Shown here: positions 24,467 to 34,758 of the stretch, piece after piece
How positions within the stretch are numbered: the stretch's first letter is position 1
Layout: the number at the start of each line of letters is the position of its first letter
DNA from: Prototheca cutis
Lineage: Eukaryota > Chlorophyta > Trebouxiophyceae > Chlorellales > Chlorellaceae
Assembly (NCBI GenBank): GCA_002897115.2
Contig: BCIH01000005.1
Coordinates: 1,380,890 to 1,444,889 of the forward strand
Reading direction: 5' to 3'
DNA length: 64,000 nt
The notes under the pieces: model-generated
What the model saw: only the letters and a program-made list of their open reading frames with translations
Database searches by the model: none
What the model was told of the DNA's origin: nothing
Translations under genes and position numbers: made by a program

Positions 24467-24905
24467 GGGCGCAGGGTGTTCAATCCAATCGTTGGGAAGC
24501 CCAAGGCATGATTTCTCCCTGGCCCATTACATGCGTGATGGGGTTCACTCCAGACCAGGAGCCGACAAACCCCACCAACGCTGCATGCTTGCCTGTAAAT
24601 ATACTCTTACATGTATGCACGATGCCAGTAGTGTGAGGACCGGATGGTGTGGTGCAGCAGCGGTACAGCAATGGCCTGCCGAGTAAAGGGAGGCCAACCC
24701 ATGCATCCACTGGATGGCGATGGCACAAAGGTGCATGCCAGGGGCCGTGCCCGCTAGGAGAAGAATGGTGAATCCCGCAGCTGGCAAAAACACAAGACCA
24801 CGCACACGTCTCCCAAATATAAAATATACTAAACGGATGTGTGGTGCATAATACCGGTGCACTTGGCTCGGGAGAAAGGGGTTTCAGAGTGAGACGGCTG
24901 CAGCC
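24467..24905. other. Intergenic: BMS1 3' flank and uL18 promoter
   Basis: About 440 bp lies between two plus-strand genes. No coding signal was seen. An AT-rich patch (aaatataaaatatact, around 24815-24830) about 80 bp upstream of the next start could be a core promoter; this is inference. Confidence 0.45.
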
Positions 24906-25313
24906 ATGGATTTGCGAAAGTTCAGGCCGTACCAGCTCAAACTCTTCCTGAGCAACAAGTATGCCTATGCCCAGATTGCGAGGAAGGTGGGAGATGACCA
25001 TGCCATCGTAGCAGCGGCGTCGACGATAGAGAAGGGCCTGCGGGAGGGCCTCACCTCCCTGGCGGACAAGACGGCATGCGCGAGGTAGGCCCTGCTGGCT
25101 CGTTGGTCCGCAATTGATTCCACTTCTTGAACGTTCTATAATGCCATGCGCGCGTGCATTCCACCGTGCAGAGTGGGTCAGGTGCTGGCGGAGCGTGCTT
25201 CCAAGGCTGGCATCCAATCGGTGGCCTGGGAGCGCAAGCAGGGCCAGAGGTTCCACGGCAAGATCGCCGCGCTGATCACCAGCATGCAAGAAGCCGGGCT
25301 CAAGCTCGGGTAG
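24906..25313 (+). CDS. Ribosomal protein uL18-like (L18p/L5e family)
   Basis: Two exons, 24906-25084 and 25172-25313 (106 aa). The protein starts MDLRKFRPYQLKLFLSNKYA and continues AQIARKVGDDHAIVAAASTI, then DKTACARVGQVLAERASKAG and RFHGKIAALITSMQEAGLKL. This is the uL18 fold pattern (N-terminal YQL-LFLSN-YAYAQI, central AAAST, then VG-VLAERA-KAGI). It lacks a long transit peptide and resembles the short organellar-type L18p proteins of plants, so a mitochondrial ribosome location is possible; this is inference. The gene lies directly downstream of BMS1, another ribosome-related gene on the same strand, but 439 bp apart, so probably separately transcribed. Confidence 0.85.
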
Positions 25314-25857
25314 AGATGCTGGATTGTGGATGGAAAGACAAGGCCCTGGAGCGCAAGCCTTGCTAGATGGAGTACGGATGGTGCCCGCATGCATAGCCTG
25401 CTCTGGAGAACCTGCCCGAAAGAACTGCCCGAGAGGGTTTGTTCCCACTCCAATGCACCAAACAAGATGCGGCTGTGCCAGGTTACGGACGCCGCATCTG
25501 GCCCTTGCCAGGAGAGCAGTGGGATGGATGCTGCAGGATGTTTCCTAGTCCTCGACCCCTGGGGAGAGCAGCTCCCACACTGATGACTGCAACAGCACCG
25601 TTTTGTCGTTCCCTTCAAAGAACGACTGTTACTTGATTACAAAGATATGACAGTCAGATGAGTCAAGTGCAAGACGATCACATGATGATCTGTTGATTGA
25701 GAGGTGGGGGATGAGATCTCTCTGTCTCTGCTGAGATGCACGCTGAAATCTGCCAAGGGACGGCAAAACACCACCATCGTGGAGGGCCGCTCACAGTCAG
25801 TGTGAAACACCTTCCAATCCTAAACAAGCAGCCCATTGCATGCTGCTTGTTGTCATG
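25314..25857. other. Convergent intergenic region
   Basis: This 544-bp stretch lies between the uL18 stop (+) and the ING stop (-). It should contain two 3' UTRs. No gene or structured element was recognised. Confidence 0.5.
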
Positions 25858-27065
25858 CTACTTCTTTCCCAGGAGTTTGCGGCAGTCCTTGCAGTACCAC
25901 TTGCCCTTGGGCCGGGTCTCGGGCGTAAGTCCCACGCATTCAAAATGGAACCACTCGACCGCGCACTCGGGGTTGTCGCAGGCAATCATCTCGCCAAAGG
26001 AGATGCGCTTGCAGGTGCAGTAGGTGGGCTCTGAAGCGTCGGCAGCCGCCAAAGCTGCACGGTACAACTCTTCCGACGTCAGCGGCGGCGGTGCCGCGAC
26101 GGCTGCGCCTTCCTTCTTGCCCCGCTTGGCGTCGCCTTCTACTGGAGTGCCCTCCACGGGAGGCAAGCCCAGCTTGCTCCGCTCCACCGCAATCTCTGCA
26201 AGTGTGGCTGGAAGCCAGCGTCATTGTTCATTCATTTGTCTGTACGGTCATGTGCACCGACATGCATGTTCGTGGTATCACCAGCAGTCCGACCAAAAGA
26301 TCGGTGGGAAATTCCGGTCGTGACCAGGGGCATTCCATCACTTCCCATTCGCCCCCGCAAGACCAAACCCCTCCCTCCAAACATCAGCAGCAGCTGCACC
26401 AGCATCAAAGGCCTTGAGCTCCTTGTCCAGCCGCCGGATGTGCTGGTCGATGTGGTCATACACCTGTTGCGCCGTCTCCGTCTGCACCCAAGGATCATGC
26501 ATAAGAGTTATGTGCCAGGCTGAACATGAGATGTTGATGGATGTGCCCCCCCCTCAAACCCCCCCCAAACAAAAGAAACAGTCACCACCTTCTCGGCTGA
26601 GAGACGCAGCAGCTCAGCGGTCGTGTTCTCAATGCGCTGGGCAAGTTCGGAGGGGTCGGAACCTGATGGCGGCGCGGTTTCGGGCGTCCCTTCAGCTCCA
26701 GCAGGCCGCGCTTTCTTCGCAGCGGGTGCCGAATCCTCCAGCAATGCCCGCAGCTGCGCGTTGCAGTCGGCCTCAAGCTGAAGCTGCAGCGCGTGGGCCT
26801 TGTCGTCCAGCTCACGGATGCCCCTGAACCATCGCTCCAGCTCCGATGGCACGCCCGCCACGCCTGCGCGGCGCGAAGGGGGGTGAGAATGAGCGACACA
26901 CATGATGCTCTGCCCTGCCCGCCCTCGCCCCAAGCATGAACTCCAGGAGCGCCCAGGAAATCAAATCCCCAGACAAACCACCCAGGCGCCGCGCATGCAG
27001 ACATTCCCCTCGCAAGCATGCAACTACACACTCTCGACAAAGGATCGGAGGTAGCTCGTGCTCAT
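25858..27065 (-). CDS. ING-family PHD-finger protein
   Basis: Exons: 27065-27032, 26863-26586, 26481-26400 and 26207-25858 (247 aa), all in phase. The N-terminal ING domain starts [12 protein letters not shown], continues [16 protein letters not shown] and includes [19 protein letters not shown]. The C-terminal PHD finger is complete: [32 protein letters not shown], then KGKWYCKDC, giving the C4-H-C3 zinc set. The aromatic Tyr and Trp and the acidic residue of the H3K4me3 pocket are present. ING proteins are subunits of histone acetyltransferase or deacetylase complexes and read H3K4me3. The first coding exon is only 34 nt. Confidence 0.94.
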
Positions 27066-27610
27066 GGCGGCGTCACCTCCGGCTCCTGACTACCGCCCGA
27101 CAACGGATGCGCCCTCGCGTCTCATAGGACCTGCTGCGCCGGGCAAGGAGCCATCGCAAGCATCTCAAACTTCTGTATTTCTCACCAATGTCCAGTGCAT
27201 TCCACTGACACTCGCCAATAGACCGCTGTTTAATCATGCTGTAGCCAACACGCGGAGCATCAGATTTCCCGAGACCTCCGATCGATGGCATCGGAGGATG
27301 GCCCGGGCTCTGGGCCCCAAATTTCCCCAAGCAGGACATCCCAAGGTCACAAAAAGGCCCGTTGCCAGCTGACTCGCCGCGGGGAAAGTTCCCCCCTATC
27401 TCTTGTCTTTCAGAAAAAAAGGCTCGATTTTACTTTCCAATGGAACTGCACTTACAAAGAGCTGCCGCTGCGGCACGGCTCATGCACCGCAACAGCTCCC
27501 TTGCCGTGCACAGGTGGGTGTACTCCACAGAGGGACAATCAACGCCAGTAGCGGATAAAAAAATCTTCAATCAATTGAGATGATGGCAAGCTGTGCAGGG
27601 ACCCGGAAAC
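27066..27610. other. Intergenic: ING promoter and Mei2-like 3' flank
   Basis: 545 bp between two minus-strand genes. No ORF with family resemblance was seen. Confidence 0.5.
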
Positions 27611-28471
27611 TTAGTCCGACGTGCTGGGTCCCTCTGCCTCCTCCTGCTGACCGCTCTGGCTCTCGTTGGAAACCTGCAGCTCCACATACTTGTGCAGTGT
27701 CACAGGCCGGCTAGCCATCCCGTCCTCGACCTGCCAATTTATTTTTTGTGTGTGTGTTTTGGGTGGGTGGACAGTGTCAAGCAGCACGACGCTGTCTGGG
27801 AAGAAGGTCCCGGCTGAGGCCAGGTTTCAATGTGCTTGGCCATCAGCAACACGAGCAGCAGGCGCAGGTTTCCTGCGTAACAAACAAAAAGAAACATTTC
27901 TCAAACCCCACCTGGGCAAACACAACCGGCAGCGCCGCAGGGTCCTTGGTGGGAAACTTGGCACCCTTGAAGTGCTGGACGAGCGCATCAAAGCCCTGCA
28001 CCCGGCCGTACGTCACCTCACACACCTGTTGTATGCTTGGCAAATAGATTCGGTGGTCAATTGCCAGGGAACATGATGCTAGGAACTGCCCATACTCATG
28101 GCCACATCGGCATGCCCACCATCGACCGCCCCCAAGCCTAGAACGACAATCTCATTGTTACCTTGGCCGAGCTTTCTTCCCCGCGCCATGTCTTGCCATG
28201 ATAGGCCTCGTAAAACGCGAGCATGGCTTCCGTACTCAGAAAATTGACAAACGAGTAGCCAAGATTGCACGAATTTCTAAAGTCCACGGGAAGATACAGA
28301 AAATCAAACGCGCCCCTGCAGTGTGATGGCCAGTTGGCTGGTCGGCGGTCGGCGCTCTCGGCAGCTCAACCATCTCACGGCCTTTGCTTGCTCCCCAACC
28401 CCACCCTGCACCCCCGGTCGCACCGGCCCGCTGCACACGCGCGCACACACACGCGCACACACACACACACA

Positions 28472-28564
<93 letters not shown>

Positions 28565-29792
28565 CCGCCCACGCACTTGCAACCTCCCAGCTCCAGGTGC
28601 CGAAGTAAGTAAGACTGCGTGTACTTGTTTGGGATGTTCCGGATCATGACCGTCGTCCACACACGCCCGCCCCGAGGCTCGTCCACCCGGTCGGGGTCGA
28701 ATACATACTGTGCGGTTCATTGGTCGGTGAGAGGGAGAGGGTCATGGGTTTGCTTACATGAATGGGCAGTGACAGGGGATGTTCACCAGGTATAGCGTCA
28801 TGAGGAGACATCCAGAGGGGGCGCATCATGCCTGACCGCCAGCACAAATCCCCCTCCCCCCAAAAGAAAAAGGAGCCCCCAGGTACCTCTTCGGCATTGT
28901 AGACGCCGCCGGCCCGTGTGCTTCTCGCGATCCGGGCCGATGCCCGGCGCAGAGAGCTCGAGGAGCTGGTCCGGGACAGGCCATCTCGCGAAGACGAGTG
29001 CTGCAGTATTCGGGGGGCGAAGAAGAGGGGTTAATGACCTATGCATCACGCGCACACACACAGACACGTATTCTCCGCAGGACATGACATTTGCCATGCA
29101 TGCCCCCAAAACAACTCATTCCCACGCACCCTCTCCAGACTGAGCCCTGCAAATGCGGCACTGTAGTCGACAGAGCCGGTGGGCGACCCGCCCGGCATGC
29201 CGTCATCCGACCCGCCACGCGGCGCACTAAGGCCGGAGAATGGGTACCCTCCCAGGTACGTGGGCGAGGCGCCGCCGCTGCGGTATCCCGGGGCCGGGAT
29301 CATGTAGTACCCCGGGGGTGAGGCAGGGAAGGGGTAGTGCAGCTCGGGGTGCGGTGGCGGGGGCGACGACGCACCGCCGTGCCGGGGCGGGCTCCCACAG
29401 CCCAGGGGTTGGCCGGGGTACCCGCCACCAGGCGGCGGCTGCGCCTGCATCCAGGGTGCCTGTGCCATCTGCTCCGCACCAAAGCTGCCAAACACGTACG
29501 TCACGCGACCCGGTGGTGGGGGGTACGGGAAGGCCATGCCCGGCGTGTAGGGCCGGTAGGCAAATCCCGGAGGCGGCGATGCTCCGCGGCTGCCAGGGGG
29601 AACATAGCGTGGGACACCGAGATCAGCAGAGCTGCTCTCCGGCAGCTGCTCGGCGGGCTCCTGCTCCGGGCACATCGGGGGTTGGGCACCCGGAGAAGAT
29701 GCCACCGACAGCCCCGTGCGCGGCGACTCGTCCACAGATTCCTCACTCTGCGCATGTGAAAGCGACGAGGGAATGAACGAGTCAAGATGCAT
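27611..29792 (-). CDS. Mei2-like C-terminal RRM RNA-binding protein
   Basis: Exons: 29792-29130, 29000-28887, 28707-28577, 28315-28162, 28025-27965, 27795-27773 and 27730-27611 (421 aa from the Met at 29792). The 23-nt exon and the 42-nt intron before the last exon are tentative. The first exon could instead begin at a good acceptor near 29750, with an unseen upstream exon. The N-terminal half is Pro/Gly/Ser/Tyr-rich and disordered. The C-terminal half is the unusual Mei2 [23 protein letters not shown], then [40 protein letters not shown] and [17 protein letters not shown]. No other RRM is visible, so it belongs with the single-RRM (MCTL) type rather than canonical three-RRM AML proteins. Mei2 proteins bind RNA in meiosis and development; the role here is unknown. 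Confidence 0.85.
28435..28562. repeat. Compound (CA)n/(GCAC)n microsatellite
   Basis: CA and GCAC arrays of nearly 130 bp fill the 5' part of the Mei2-like intron 28316-28576. On the sense strand they read TG/GTGC and follow the donor gtgcgt closely. Confidence 0.95.
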
Positions 29793-30516
29793 GAAATCAG
29801 CAGGTAAGCATGCACGGGGAGCGGCTTCCTTGGCGCGTTGGAGTCCAGCATCTCCCTGGTTGCATATTCCGCTGACCAAGCCAGGGAAGCATTACGAACG
29901 AAAGCATGGATGCGCAAAGATGCCGCACCTCGATTTCACCCCTTTCCCGAGCCGCCGCGATTGGTGGCATTGTCATTGGCTCTCCAACCTTTGCCATGTA
30001 CCCGAGCTGCTGTGTCAGGCGTGCAAGCGTCCGGACGGGCAGCCTCGCGGAAGCGGGCCTTGGTGCCTCCCTGCCGCCGGGATGCAGGGTTTGTGGGGTG
30101 GCTATGGATCGCAATTGCCACTCCAAAAACGCCACGATTACATGCACGGCCCAACCTCGGTCACAGGCAGCCTAGCACTTTCCTTTGCACCGCTAGCCAA
30201 GCGCACTCACCCAGAGTCGAAGCTGTCGCCGACAGGGGTCCCGACGGTCCGCCGACCAGCTGTCTCAAGGATTCTGCTATGTCGCAAAAGACCCTGATCC
30301 TATTCTTACCACATTTTGCACCTTTTCATGATCCATCGACATGTCACGCGTGGATGTGCTGACCTTTTTGCACGCCCAATCACTGGACTTCACGGCGTGA
30401 GGAATATTCCGTAGCAGCCGTCTCCTCTTTAGGGTTCGTCTCCCTGGCACGTTGGCTGAGCGGCCCTTTCAATGTGTGCGACAGTAGGGGCACCGTTCAC
30501 TTTACATAGACAAGTT
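29793..30516. other. Mei2-like 5' region and CLPTM1 3' flank
   Basis: A possible 5' exon of the Mei2-like gene ends near 30218 (a gtgagt donor on the minus strand), with an open frame before it, but no start codon could be fixed. The rest is intergenic. Confidence 0.3.
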
Positions 30517-33500
30517 CTATTTATCTTTCTTGGTCTCAGAGACACCATCTGGCTCCTGATCGCCGGCAGGCGTCTCCTCTTGGCCGCCTTGCAAGGCCGG
30601 CGCTGCGGGCTCGGAGGCCGATGGCTCCGTCCCCTGTTCGACATACCTGCGCAAACAGGACGAACACGGCTGGAATGGTCGCATATTGACATGAAATAAA
30701 AGTTCGACAGTTTGAACGCGCCGCGCACGCCGGAAACGTACCCGAACTCGTTGGCCCGGGTCTTGTCCACCCGGTAAATCCACCGCTGATAAAGGTATAC
30801 GAGAAAGATGACATCGTCCCGAAACACTGCGCGTGATGGACAGTGAGTCGGTTGGACATTGTTGCACGACTTTGACATTCACGCCCCATCCTTTGCACTG
30901 CCGCCATCGATCTGCCGGCAAGCCGGATCATCTCCCTCCCCGACGGAAGTCAGACCGTTCGCGGCACCCCTGGACAGCTGTGACGGCCACCAAGGTCCTT
31001 GCGAACACCGTTCCCACTGCAGCCTCACCTGACAGCCTGTGCAGCAGCGGCATCTTGATCACAAACGCAAACAGATCGTCGATGATGGTGTTCAGGAACT
31101 TGTACGACATCTGGCGCCTGCACGTAGTGGGGGGGTTGAAGGGAGGGTGGCCAGACAGCGCTCGAGCATCCGCAGTGGCACACACACCCCATTGCGCGGC
31201 TGACATGACATGAATGCTCGCAGCTACATGAGCAACAACAAGCCCCCCCAAAAAAAGAAAGAAAGAAAAGAAGAAAACAGCAACGACCCACACGACTGCG
31301 CCGCGCACCATGGCAGGTGTGCGACCGACTTGAGCTTGTAGTTGAGGTAGAGCTGCGGGCACATGAGGATGAACCCAAAGGTGTACACCGCGCCCACCAG
31401 CGAGTTGAGAATCCATGAGTACCACGACTTGTGTGTGCGGTAGACCAGGGAGTAGATCGCATAGCCCAGAATCAGCGGGTACAGGGCGTATGACAGGTAC
31501 CGCATCGCCTCGGCGTCATACTTGGCCGTCTCAGACTCCACGTACGACGACCTGGGTTGACACAGTCAAACGGGGCGCTGTTGTCGGACGGTCGCCCAGG
31601 TGCATGTGTGTGTGTTGCCAGTATGATGCCCAGGCACCGGTCAGCACGCCACTGGCAGGCCCCCCTTCCTCCTTCCCACCGCACACACACCGGTCTTTGA
31701 TGGAGATCGAGGGCAGCAGCTTGCCGGGAACCCGCTGCACCTTGACATCCATCGCCTTGGTCACCTGATGGAATCCAGGGAAGCATGGTTGGAGAGGGTG
31801 AACAGGCATGGACTCGCGAAGGGCATGCATGCACGCATGTGTGGGAGGGTTACGTGTATGACTGGGTGACATGGCATCCCCTGCGCCTGGCACATCGACC
31901 GTCTCCAGCACCCCAAAACTGCACCTTCCAGAGCTCGATGAGCGTGCCCATGCCCGAGGAGAAGAGGATGACATAGGACGTCTCATTGTCCAAGAGGTAC
32001 AGGAAGATGATGATCTGGCACCCCGCATTGATCATGATGGACCGGGCCTGAAGTGGTGTTTTACGTGGCCGAATTTTCAGCGTCGGAATGTGGACAGCAC
32101 AGCCTGCCCCTCCAAAATGCATGCACTGCAATCGTCATGCATTTTTGAAATCTCCCTTTTTCATACAATCCACAATCCACAATACAGAAAGAAATCCCAA
32201 CACACACACACACACACACACACCGAGAGACCCAGCATGGACTTGTTGTTCTTCCAGAATCCAATGTCATTCTTGAACGCCAGCATGTCAAAGACTGTAG
32301 CGGGAGTTGGGAGGGTGGTGCAGGAGTGCATTGGGTCCTCTTCCTACAGGTCAGGTGACCCATTCTCGACAGGAGGAGGTGCACAGGAATCCCACCACTC
32401 CCACTGGCCCTGCACCAACGAGCGTGCCCTTGTACACCCCCCACCGCAACACGCTGCAGGCAACACCTACCAGAGTGCAGCATCGACACGACCATTGTGA
32501 GCGCCAAGAAGTAGGGGTTGCCCTCCAGGAAAATGCGCTTGATCTGGGTAGGGATTGCACGTGGTGTGTATGTGGTGGTGGTGGTCCACATTAGCATTTG
32601 AAGCGCTCTTGCATGTGCCGGAATTGCACCCGTGCTGCAGAAGCATACACGTCTCTGGCTTGCGGCCGGGCAAGCACAGCCGCAAAGCCCGGCCACCAGC
32701 AAAAAGGGTCGCAGTAAAACATAGCAATCCATCGAAACCCCCAAAGACAGCGCTTCCAAGGCCGCCCCATCACACCTCGTCCGATTCGCCATCTCCCATT
32801 GAGCCCCAGCTCTGCTGCATGTTCAGCGACTGCTCCATCTGTGCCAGGTGCAGGTGTAGAAATGCACGATGAGCATCTGCCTATCGGGCCACCATTGCCG
32901 CTCTATGATTCCGGGACCCTCCACAGGCCCCCGCCGAGAGACAGCAGCAGCCAGTCTAGACGGCATGCCACTGTCCCATCGCCTAGCCGGCCCTCAGCAT
33001 CACCCCCTTCCCCGTCCCCGACCCACACAACCACACCACCGTCAGCACAGACCTGGACAAAGAAGGCAAATTTAAACTTGTTGATGGGCTCAAGGCTGAT
33101 GTGCATGACCACCTCCTCCACAGTGGCATTCATGGGGATGAGGTAATCCCGCAGCAACCAAAAGTTGTTGTACCAGGTCCAGGGGGCATAGGTCATGGTC
33201 AGCGGGTCAACGTCCACGAGGCCCTTGTACTGCGGCGGGACTTGCCGCGCATTGTACGCCCTGCGTCGTTATGCGGTGGGTGTTTAGTGTTGGTCGACTG
33301 GTTTGTCTTTCGCTGGCGGTTGTAGTGGGCCAGGCTCCCAGTCGCTCCAAACCGGCAGCATGCACATCCACGTCCCCAGCCCATAACGGTCCCACCAACC
33401 CCAGCCACCCCCCCTCTCCCCCACCCACCCAAAGTCGTTGACGCTGGTGAGAGTGACGTTTGGACGCAGGAACGAGACGATCACGGTGTCATTGCCCGTG

Positions 33501-34324
33501 TGCAGGTCCGGGGGGGCCGCTTCGTCATTGGTGGCATTTTTTCCAGTGAGCAGGTTGATCCCACCGGCTGCCTTGGGCTTGGGCAGGTAGATGACCAGCG
33601 GTTGCGACCTGACAAAGGTCAGTGCAGCGTCATAAAAGTCGTCCCTCTGATCGGGAGACGCACCAGCGGGAGTGAATACGGTGTGGAAGAAGAGCGAGCC
33701 GTTGTTGCGAACCACGTCAGAGGGGCGGTAGGTGTACGAAAATTCTTGAGCGGGGCCCACGCCCAGCTCAAACCCCGAGGCCACATGCACGGGGNCCCCC
33801 GTGGCCACGGCCATCCGCCAGTCCTCCAGCTCCGACACAAACATGTGCGCATCCATGGGCGTCCCCCGGGCCAGCCGTGGCTGCATCATCTCGCTCACGG
33901 CACGGCCGGGGCCGCCGGCGGCGCCGTCACCCCCCGTGGGTGGGACCTGCTTCTGGCTGCCAAAGAATGTCTTCATCAGGTACCTGCAGGCGTTTTTGGT
34001 CGCATTTGGGTACGGCAGACTGTGAGCCTGGGGGTACGTCAGAGCACTTCAGGTTGCAGTTTCATTGACAGCTGAAGCAACTGGCAAGCAGGGCAAGAGG
34101 GCCCGCCCTACTACTATGCCCCAGGCCCCTGCTCCACTCATGGCACGCACAGCTCGGTTGCCCAGTTTGCACGCAACCACGCGGCGTGACGCGACTGCTT
34201 ACCACATCATGACCGCGCGCATGATGGACTGGAGCGCCCCCCTCGCTCCACCCCGGCGGGGCTGGGCCGCTCCATTCTCCCCCGCTGCGGCTTCTGCGCC
34301 GGCTGCCTCCACTGCTGGAGGCAT
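30517..34324 (-). CDS. CLPTM1: CLPTM1 family multi-pass ER membrane protein
   Basis: Twelve exons in phase (611 aa): 34324-34203, 33983-33429, 33260-33053, 32838-32776, 32543-32471, 32294-32224, 32047-31925, 31764-31691, 31551-31309, 31117-31029, 30826-30742 and 30646-30517. Family blocks: RGTPMDAHMFVSE; NGSLFFHTVFTPAGASPDQR; YNNFWLLRDYLIPMN; GNPYFLALTMVVSMLHSVFD; MLAFKNDIGFWKN; FLYLLDNETSYVILFSSGMG; YLSYALYPLILGYAIYSLVY; HKSWYSWILNSLVG; LYLNYKLKSVAHLPWRQMSY; FLNTIIDDLFAFVIKMPLLH; and FRDDVIFLVYLYQRWIYRVD. It has a large lumenal N-terminal domain, several C-terminal helices and an acidic/Lys tail. CLPTM1 proteins act in ER lipid scrambling and receptor assembly in animals. One N at 33795. The gene is divergent from RPAP1. 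Confidence 0.96.
32200..32223. repeat. (CA)n microsatellite in a CLPTM1 intron
   Basis: The run abuts exon 32294-32224, so on the sense strand the intron begins with (GT)n at the splice site. Confidence 0.95.
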
Positions 34325-34758
34325 GGCTGTCCTTGACCTTAGAGCACCCTGTGCAATATGGGTGGGGTAGGAATGTCGCGCATGTCGATTCCATGGCCCG
34401 GGCCGACAGTACACAGGGCGGCGACAGGCCGACATCCGGTCCCACCGCTGCGCCACCAGGTCCCCTCCAGGCGAGCTTCTCCCACCTGATCGCGCTCTTA
34501 ATGTGATCCTCGACCGCGGCGCCTGCTGCTCTAAAGGCAAGACAGTGCGCGCACGCCGGCGTGAACCCCAGCATCCTTGATCGGCGATCGAGAATGCGCA
34601 GGCAAGTTGCAATATCCCATCACCAATACATGCAAAAATGGGAGCGTAGCAACGCATACACATGTGATTTCCTCATGCATTTGATGCCATTTTTTTCCAG
34701 AGATTTCATATGCTGACATTGCCCCCCTTGAAGCGGAACGTCGTCCCAGCCTGAGGAG
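34325..34758. promoter_or_regulatory. Divergent promoter region CLPTM1 / RPAP1
   Basis: 434 bp separates two start codons facing away from each other. It is AT-richer near 34600-34720. No named element is recognisable. Confidence 0.45.

Noticed and set aside
28435..28562. CRISPR-like or satellite array
   Set aside because: It is a dinucleotide/tetranucleotide microsatellite with no spacers, inside an intron.
28323..28649. Repetitive His/Thr/Ala and Cys/Val frames over the CA/GCAC array
   Set aside because: They are simple translations of an intronic microsatellite, not a repeat protein.
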